A stretch of DNA of 55,893 nucleotides from Deltaproteobacteria bacterium. Lineage in GTDB: Bacteria > Desulfobacterota > Binatia > Bin18. The position numbers and the translations under genes were made by a program. Below the pieces are notes generated by a model, which saw nothing but the letters and a program-made list of their open reading frames with translations, had not been told where the DNA came from and did no database searches. The stretch is taken from positions 1-55,893 of the forward strand of contig VGTJ01000011.1 in NCBI GenBank assembly GCA_016874775.1. The letters run 5' to 3'. Position 1 is the stretch's first letter. Every line of letters starts with the position of its first letter. Below are positions 51,222-55,893 of this stretch, in pieces.

Positions 51222-52928
51222 TCAAACAGTGATCGTCGTGCCATCGAACTTCGTCAGAGAGAATCCACCAAAGAACTCGTTATAGGTCGCACGAAAGTCG
51301 GTCAGAATGCCGATCGCCACGGCTTCGCCAAGCTTGAGGCCCTCGATTCCATCCGAACGCCAATGTACACCAGCAGTATCGCGCCCTAAAGAACTATTCG
51401 TCGCCAGCTTGTTGAGTTCTCCACCAATAGTGAGCACTGGACCAGAGTACCCATCAAGTGCCGTCCCATCAGCATTCGCAACCACCGGGTTGGGCACCGC
51501 AAGAGCTTCCTTGAAGAAGGCCTTCAGCACCGTCGAACACGCTCCCGCAATCGTGGCATGCCCTGCGGGATAGGCAGGGTGTGTCGGACATCCTTCAGGA
51601 TAGGCCGTTGGCAAGAGATACGTTCCGTACTTGCTGAATACGGCGTTCAGCACCGGTGAATTGAGAATCTCGGGATGGATCGGATAATTCGCGGCGCCGA
51701 CTTTATGGTTATGCACATGACCACCAAACGCTTCAGGACGTAGGCGTCGGTGTACCAGCCATTTCTGATACCATGCCGCTTTCAACGCTTCATTCGCCAC
51801 ACGAGTAACAAGATCCAGAATATGTGGTCCACCAAACGTGATAAAGCCACCTTGTTTAGCCGCCGTTTTATATGGATTCGCATCATCCAGCGCCGCGCCA
51901 CCAAAGCCGAGCAGGATCAATGCCGTATTGAGAAACGCCTGATACGTACAGTCGCGATGCAGATACTCAGCTAAGTCTCGTCCAGTGCTGACGTAACGAG
52001 GCGTCGAGTCGAAAGTGATGCTTGCCGTTGGCGGAAAGCCTTTCTGGATGCTCAGCCATTCGGCATAGCTGGTCATGAAGTCGTTCCCTTCAACTGGAAC
52101 ACAGTACCGTTGTACGATGGTCTGCGTTCCGTACGGAATATCTTTCCAGAGAAACTGAGAAATATACGGCCCGGTGAGATCACCTGGAGTATTGCCACGA
52201 AAGAGCGTTCCGGTTGTCACCACACCGCCGAGCTTCGGACCTCTGAAAATGGAAAATTTCGACAAATCGACCGCCGCCCCTCGCGTTGACAGATCAGTAT
52301 CATACTCGACAAACGGCACGTCGCGGGTGAGTGCTTGCCAATAGAGTTCCGCCATCTCCCCAGCTTCTTCCTGACTACTGAAGGTCGGAGGTGGAATCAT
52401 CGTAAGATGGTGAGAGTCTGGACCTTCGAGTGAGAAGGCAAACGCCGCTTGTGGGTCAGCCTGTTTCACACTCCCCCCCTGGGGGATCGCTTCAAACGCG
52501 TTCGGATCACCAGAGGTGAGAGCACTAATCAAAGCGCTATACGCAGGGAGGTCAACGTGTCCTAAATCGTTATGCGGAAGCGCTTTGGAATAGCTGCCGA
52601 TCTTATTGGCAAAAAACGCCTCGTCCCCATTGTCAGGATGATCAGGCAGAGGAAAATCGCGCTGAAACTTTGCCGCATCGCGACGAATTTTGAAGGCTTG
52701 CTCGCGTCGTTTTTTGGGCGTATCTGGCCCAATTGCTGCCGCTTCGGCGACATTGGTTTCTCCAGTCATGGACCCAAGGCCAACGGTATCAGCAACAACA
52801 CCGGCGGCAGTAAGAGTGCCGACTCTGGTCAGAAACGTCCGCCGACTGACAGATTTTTCCTCACTGATTTTTCGTTCTTGGTGTTTTTGTTTTACATTGC
52901 CCCCTTGATCTGGACGCTTCTCTACCAT
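51222..52928 (-). CDS. Tat-exported vanadium-haloperoxidase-like PAP2 protein
   Basis: 568 residues; AGGAG precedes the ATG. A twin-arginine signal (SRRTFLTRVGTLTAAGVVAD near residues 28-47) predicts folded export. The vanadium-haloperoxidase motifs lie in the C-terminal third: KWLVHRRLRPE (vanadate-binding Lys and Arg) near 390, PTHPAYPAGHATIAGA near 450 and GRDTAGVHWRSDGIEG near 525 (Arg and the vanadate His). In characterised chloro- and bromoperoxidases the middle motif usually reads PSGH, with a Ser binding vanadate; here it is PAGH. These enzymes oxidise halides with H2O2 in the periplasm; the Ala could alter activity. Phosphatase activity is the alternative. Confidence 0.88.
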   Translation of the reverse strand: MVEKRPDQGGNVKQKHQERKISEEKSVSRRTFLTRVGTLTAAGVVADTVGLGSMTGETNVAEAAAIGPDTPKKRREQAFKIRRDAAKFQRDFPLPDHPDNGDEAFFANKIGSYSKALPHNDLGHVDLPAYSALISALTSGDPNAFEAIPQGGSVKQADPQAAFAFSLEGPDSHHLTMIPPPTFSSQEEAGEMAELYWQALTRDVPFVEYDTDLSTRGAAVDLSKFSIFRGPKLGGVVTTGTLFRGNTPGDLTGPYISQFLWKDIPYGTQTIVQRYCVPVEGNDFMTSYAEWLSIQKGFPPTASITFDSTPRYVSTGRDLAEYLHRDCTYQAFLNTALILLGFGGAALDDANPYKTAAKQGGFITFGGPHILDLVTRVANEALKAAWYQKWLVHRRLRPEAFGGHVHNHKVGAANYPIHPEILNSPVLNAVFSKYGTYLLPTAYPEGCPTHPAYPAGHATIAGACSTVLKAFFKEALAVPNPVVANADGTALDGYSGPVLTIGGELNKLATNSSLGRDTAGVHWRSDGIEGLKLGEAVAIGILTDFRATYNEFFGGFSLTKFDGTTITV

Positions 52929-53165
52929 TCCTTATTCTCTCCTTGTTCTTGATGACTCAGGAGAGCGTGTCCCCTCCACCTCCCCGTGACATCTGACAGT
53001 ATCTGCTGGAAATCGTAGCATGCCCGCTAGAGCACCCTCAAATATCCCCTCTTTCCCGTCAGCAACGTTTGACCATCCAGGACAATTCTCGTATACGTTT
53101 CCCAGCCAGGGGGCAGACTCAATCGTGGTGCTCCCGTAATTCGTGACAATGAAGGGATATCTCAC

Positions 53166-54296
53166 ATGAAGTTTCACCTCTTCGTTTATGCTACCTTAGG
53201 GCGTCGGCATGAGTTAGCTGCCGGTATGGCGGGAAAACGTCCAGAACTCTACCAACGTATGTTGGATGAAGTTGCGCAGATTACACGCTTTGCCGATGAA
53301 GCAGGCTACGCTGGTATTGGTCATCCTGAACACCATTTACAAATCGAAGGCTTTGAAGCCAGCAATGAACCCGGCTTGCTCTCCATGTGGATGGGACAAC
53401 ACAGCAAGCGCCTGCGCATCAACATGGTGGGTTTTGTTGCCCCCACACATAATCCAGTCCGTACTGCTGAGTACATTGCGACGTTGGATCACATGCTCCG
53501 CGGTCGCTTGGGCGTTGGCATCGTCCGAGGCTATCAAGCGCGTTGGGTTCATAACTTCCGTATTCGCCAGGACCTCAACGCTGTGGGAGATTGGAACCGC
53601 AACAGCGAAGACGACAATATCAACCGGGAATACTTCAAAGAGTTTGTTGATATCGTTCTGACTGCTTGGAAAAAAGATACATTTAGTTACCATGGCAAGT
53701 ATTTCACTATTCCGCCTAAGGATATGATCAATCCGCACGTGCAGCCGGTCTACACTAAGTATGGTACTGGCGTAGACGCTGATATGCGTGTGCGTGAGAT
53801 TGGTATTGCGCCCAAGCCGTTTCAGAATCCCCATCCTCCCCTATACGGCGGGTTCACGCATAGTATGCGGACTGCCCTCTTCTGGGCGCAATATGCCGGA
53901 AAACCGATTGTCCTCGCTTCGGATTTACAATTCTGCAAGAACCTCTGGCGAGCATACAACGAAGAAGCTGCTAAGCATGGACATAACGTTCAGCCTGGAG
54001 ACGAAGCAGCATGGGGCGGTTCGCTGATCTGTGCTCCGACAATGGCAACCGCACAGGAATGGTCACAAGACGTGAAATGGATGTGGGACCAATGGTTCGT
54101 GCCGTTCGCGCAAGGTCATCCAGAGTATCTGGTCGGCGACCCAGATTTCATCTCACGACGCATTGAAGAAGCGGCAAAGACGTTTCCGATCAAAGAATGC
54201 TTCTTCCTTCTGCCCCAAGGGATCTCGCCAATCGAGCAAGTCTTAAGTTCGTTGGAATTGTTTGCCAAGAAGGTGATGCCGCGGTTTGCGGACTAG
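53166..54296 (+). CDS. LLM-class flavin-dependent oxidoreductase
   Basis: 376 residues, a luciferase-like TIM barrel. Landmarks: MKFHLFVYATLGRRHELAAG at the start, GIGHPEHHLQIEGFEASNEP, RLRINMVGFVAPTHNPVRTAE, MLRGRLGVGIVRGYQARW. The EHH and GRLGVGIVRGYQ elements fit the bacterial luciferase/alkanal monooxygenase subgroup with reduced FMN. The sequence HQxxxxxxHGYYF-type (FSYHGKYFTIPPKDMINPHVQP) matches the alkane/nitrilotriacetate group's insertion. GAAGGG lies nine bases before the ATG. It stands alone, diverging from the haloperoxidase gene 237 bases away; halogenated or oxygenated substrates are conceivable but unproven. Confidence 0.9.
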   Translation: MKFHLFVYATLGRRHELAAGMAGKRPELYQRMLDEVAQITRFADEAGYAGIGHPEHHLQIEGFEASNEPGLLSMWMGQHSKRLRINMVGFVAPTHNPVRTAEYIATLDHMLRGRLGVGIVRGYQARWVHNFRIRQDLNAVGDWNRNSEDDNINREYFKEFVDIVLTAWKKDTFSYHGKYFTIPPKDMINPHVQPVYTKYGTGVDADMRVREIGIAPKPFQNPHPPLYGGFTHSMRTALFWAQYAGKPIVLASDLQFCKNLWRAYNEEAAKHGHNVQPGDEAAWGGSLICAPTMATAQEWSQDVKWMWDQWFVPFAQGHPEYLVGDPDFISRRIEEAAKTFPIKECFFLLPQGISPIEQVLSSLELFAKKVMPRFAD

Positions 54297-54328
54297 CAAT
54301 CGTACCAGGCACGGCCGGTAGCGCTATC

Positions 54329-54724
54329 TCAGACTCCTGTCGTGCCGCAATTCAACTGATACCGGGCAATACCCTCATTGCCGTTCCCCACATACGTCAC
54401 ACTCTCGCAAAGATCACAGACTATTGCGATACCGCGTCCGTAGCGCTCTGCTTTCCGTGCAACGCTGTCCAACATCACCGCCTCATGATCGAATCCGCGA
54501 CCATTATCTTTGACACGGATTTGCAAGCATTGCGGCTCCGCGTGCCACACATGCTCAATCTCAACCTCAATCTGCCCTGACCGTAAGACGCGCAAACGTT
54601 CAGCGCGCACGCGCGTATATTCCTCAAAGCCACCAGCTAATTCCTTAAGCCGGGAGTCCACCTCAAGCACACCATGATCAAGAGCATTATTGAATAATTC
54701 GGAAACAATGTGGTAGGTGCACCT
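54329..54724 (-). pseudogene. C-terminal remnant of a HATPase/SpoIIE-type regulator
   Basis: The frame open from a TAG at 54725-54727 reads HIVSELFNNALDHGVLEV, then LQIRVKDNGRGFDHEAV and YGRGIAIVCDLCESVTYVG: the N-box, G1 box and G2 box of a histidine-kinase-like ATPase, of the type at the end of response-regulator/SpoIIE phosphatase fusions. All upstream domains are absent; only about 130 residues remain, with no start or ribosome site that would make an intact gene. The front seems cut at about 54725-54740, where A+T-rich and repeat sequence begins. Confidence 0.65.
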
Positions 54725-54968
54725 CTATGTTAATGAACGCTCCCTCTACGTATTTCTGTCACGGATTCTACGTAGTTTTTGTTAAGGATCGCCCTTCCCA
54801 ACTGGTAAAGGATTTTGGCATCCTATGGTGCCGGGGCGACGAGTGACCGAAACTGTCAGGTAAGGGCTGGAATTGGCGTTCCTTCAGAGTGGTACGTTAA
54901 GATTGGTGATGAATGCTAAATCGGGCCATAAAACATTCGCACACTTTACGCGAGAGCCCAACGGACGT

Positions 54969-55027
54969 GTCATTCTGAACGTAGCGAAGAATCTCTCCGA
55001 GAGACCCTTCGTTTCACTCATAGTGAC
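54969..55027. repeat. Dispersed repeat (GTCATTCTGAGCG family), copy 2
   Basis: GTCATTCTGAACGTAGCGAA, then TCTCTCCGAGAGACCC and GTGAC; same block as 26245-26303 with substitutions. The gap 54725-55139 holds this and A+T-rich sequence, and no gene. Confidence 0.7.
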
Positions 55028-55139
55028 ATCACAGGTGACCAATGATCTGTGGACTGATGTAGCGAGTAGATACGTCATCTCGCGGCATAGTGGTAGGCCA
55101 ATAGTCGAAAATTTTACACACCAACAGTTAGAGAATATC

Positions 55140-55679
55140 ATGACCTCTGTAAGAACGAATGCACCAGCAACAACCGTTGAGGCTGCGCGCCCAGACTCTA
55201 CTACGCGTTTACGGGTCCTCCATGAAATGAATCGCGCCATTCTCGCCGCGCAGTCCCCTCAAGCGGTCGCCCAGATTGCGATCGAACACTTACGAAAAAT
55301 TATTCCCTGTTGGCGCATTAGCGTCTCGCTCTCTGATAGAGCTGCGCAGACGTTCACTCTTCTTGCTGTCCACACAGAAGTTGAAACAGATGTCCCAGCT
55401 GGAGTAGTTTTCCCATTAGCAAGAGGGAGTGACCTCCATCCGCGTCGAGCAGAGGTTTCGAAGGTCGACGATCTAACCAGCTTACCCGTCCTTCCCCCCA
55501 TCTGGCAGGATCTGCAGCGGGAAGGCCTACGATCATTCGTCAATGTTCCACTCATTGTCGATGACCAACAGATTGGCTCGTTAAATATCGGAGCTAATAC
55601 GCCGCACTTTTTTATCCCTGACCACATCGACCTAGCTTGTGAGATTGCAGACTCTCTCGCCGTCGCCCTTAGAAAGTGT
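55140..55679 (+). pseudogene. GAF-domain regulator interrupted by an insertion sequence
   Basis: The ATG at 55140 opens a frame that runs past the window edge, but protein-like sequence ends near 55676. It encodes a leading helix (RLRVLHEMNRAILAAQSPQ), then a GAF domain: RISVSLSDRAAQTFTLLAV, LREGL-type LQREGLRSFVNVPLIVDDQQ, IGSLNIGA and EIADSLAVALRK, where GAF domains in sensor proteins usually continue to a signalling helix. After LRK the frame enters an IS5-like transposase in the opposite direction. The intact gene would probably have been a GAF sensor histidine kinase or cyclase; only the sensing part remains. Confidence 0.7.
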
Positions 55680-55682
55680 TTT

Positions 55683-55893
55683 TTAATTCGTATTTTCCGT
55701 CGTCACCATCCGCAGCGTGCGCCGGATACTGGCCAAGTACACCATAGCGTCACTGGAAACGGTGGTATGTTCGAAGTCCCGACACAAGCGCCGCTAGCGC
55801 CCCAGCCAACCGAAGGACCGCTCCACCACCCAGCGGCGGGGCAACACGGTAAAGCCTTTGGCGTCTGCCGAACGGCGCACCACCTCCAAGCGC
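55683..55893 (-). mobile_element. IS5-like transposase C-terminal fragment with internal stop
   Basis: On the minus strand the frame from the window edge reads [19 protein letters not shown], then [13 protein letters not shown], a TAG (55794-55796), and on in the same frame RRLCRDFEHTTVSSDAMVYL to the TAA at 55683. ERSFGWL-RxRRL-RDFE is the DDE catalytic-Glu motif of IS5-family transposases, here with an amber codon just after FGWLGR. The upstream part is beyond the window. The stop makes this copy inactive unless read through. Confidence 0.8.

Overview
The window comes from a Gram-negative bacterium: it encodes a complete Mla-type lipid transporter, several lipobox lipoproteins, OmpA-like peptidoglycan-binding proteins, a Tat-exported enzyme and a PEP-CTERM surface protein. 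The repertoire (MaoC hydratases, an acyl-CoA ligase, thiolase-like/DUF35 pairs, luciferase-like flavin oxidoreductases, amidohydrolase, OPT and MFS carriers) is typical of large soil or sediment genomes with broad catabolism of the deltaproteobacterial/Binatota kind. That placement is inference; no rRNA is present to test it. The base composition looks mid-GC, with A+T-rich intergenic islands.

Layout. 1-292: the 3' end of an ISAzo13-like insertion sequence beside a spondin-domain gene cut short near it. 485-2417: an Fe-S/CCG-domain protein and a LEA-like lipoprotein. 2653-4110 (minus): two MaoC-type hydratases followed by a divergent ClpS-like protein. 4586-7303 (minus): clpS-clpA. 8021-8852: a sigma-54-type promoter and a PEP-CTERM protein. 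9035-11629: an M1 aminopeptidase. 12138-16140: two consecutive modules, each an OmpA-domain protein plus a membrane-anchored coiled-coil protein; the second coil ends in DUF4332. 16160-16795: a truncated phospholipase D gene, a 174-bp MITE and a small gene whose stop codon is supplied by the MITE. 17037-20511: mlaE-mlaF-mlaD-lipoprotein operon. 20567-22835: amidohydrolase and small proteins. 22871-28949 (minus): two overlapping GTPase genes, a MaoC hydratase, an acyl-CoA ligase and an LLM oxidoreductase. 29059-31308 (minus): two QueG-like Fe-S paralogues. 31368-36022: small zinc-ribbon protein, zincin, esterase, thiolase, MFS carrier and a lipoprotein. 36149-41667: OPT transporter, frameshifted beta-helix protein, dGTPase and aldo/keto reductase. 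41834-45042: class III aminotransferase and a thiolase-like/DUF35 pair. 45308-50503: ABM and OsmC proteins, CcdA-TlpA fusion, tRNA-Ser(CGA), tadA and an MBL hydrolase. 51222-54296: vanadium-haloperoxidase-like protein and an LLM oxidoreductase. 54329-55893: remnants (HATPase, GAF) and an IS5-like transposase fragment with an internal stop.

The catabolic genes fit acyl-CoA chemistry: activation (ligase), hydration (MaoC), chain cleavage (thiolase-like with DUF35) and uptake (MFS, OPT). The envelope genes fit maintenance of the outer membrane and its link to peptidoglycan. Several families of short palindromic repeats fill the intergenic spaces, and both window edges are insertion sequences that appear to have broken host genes. 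The observations most worth following are the tandem OmpA/coiled-coil modules, the ClpS paralogue lacking N-degron pocket residues, and the MITE.
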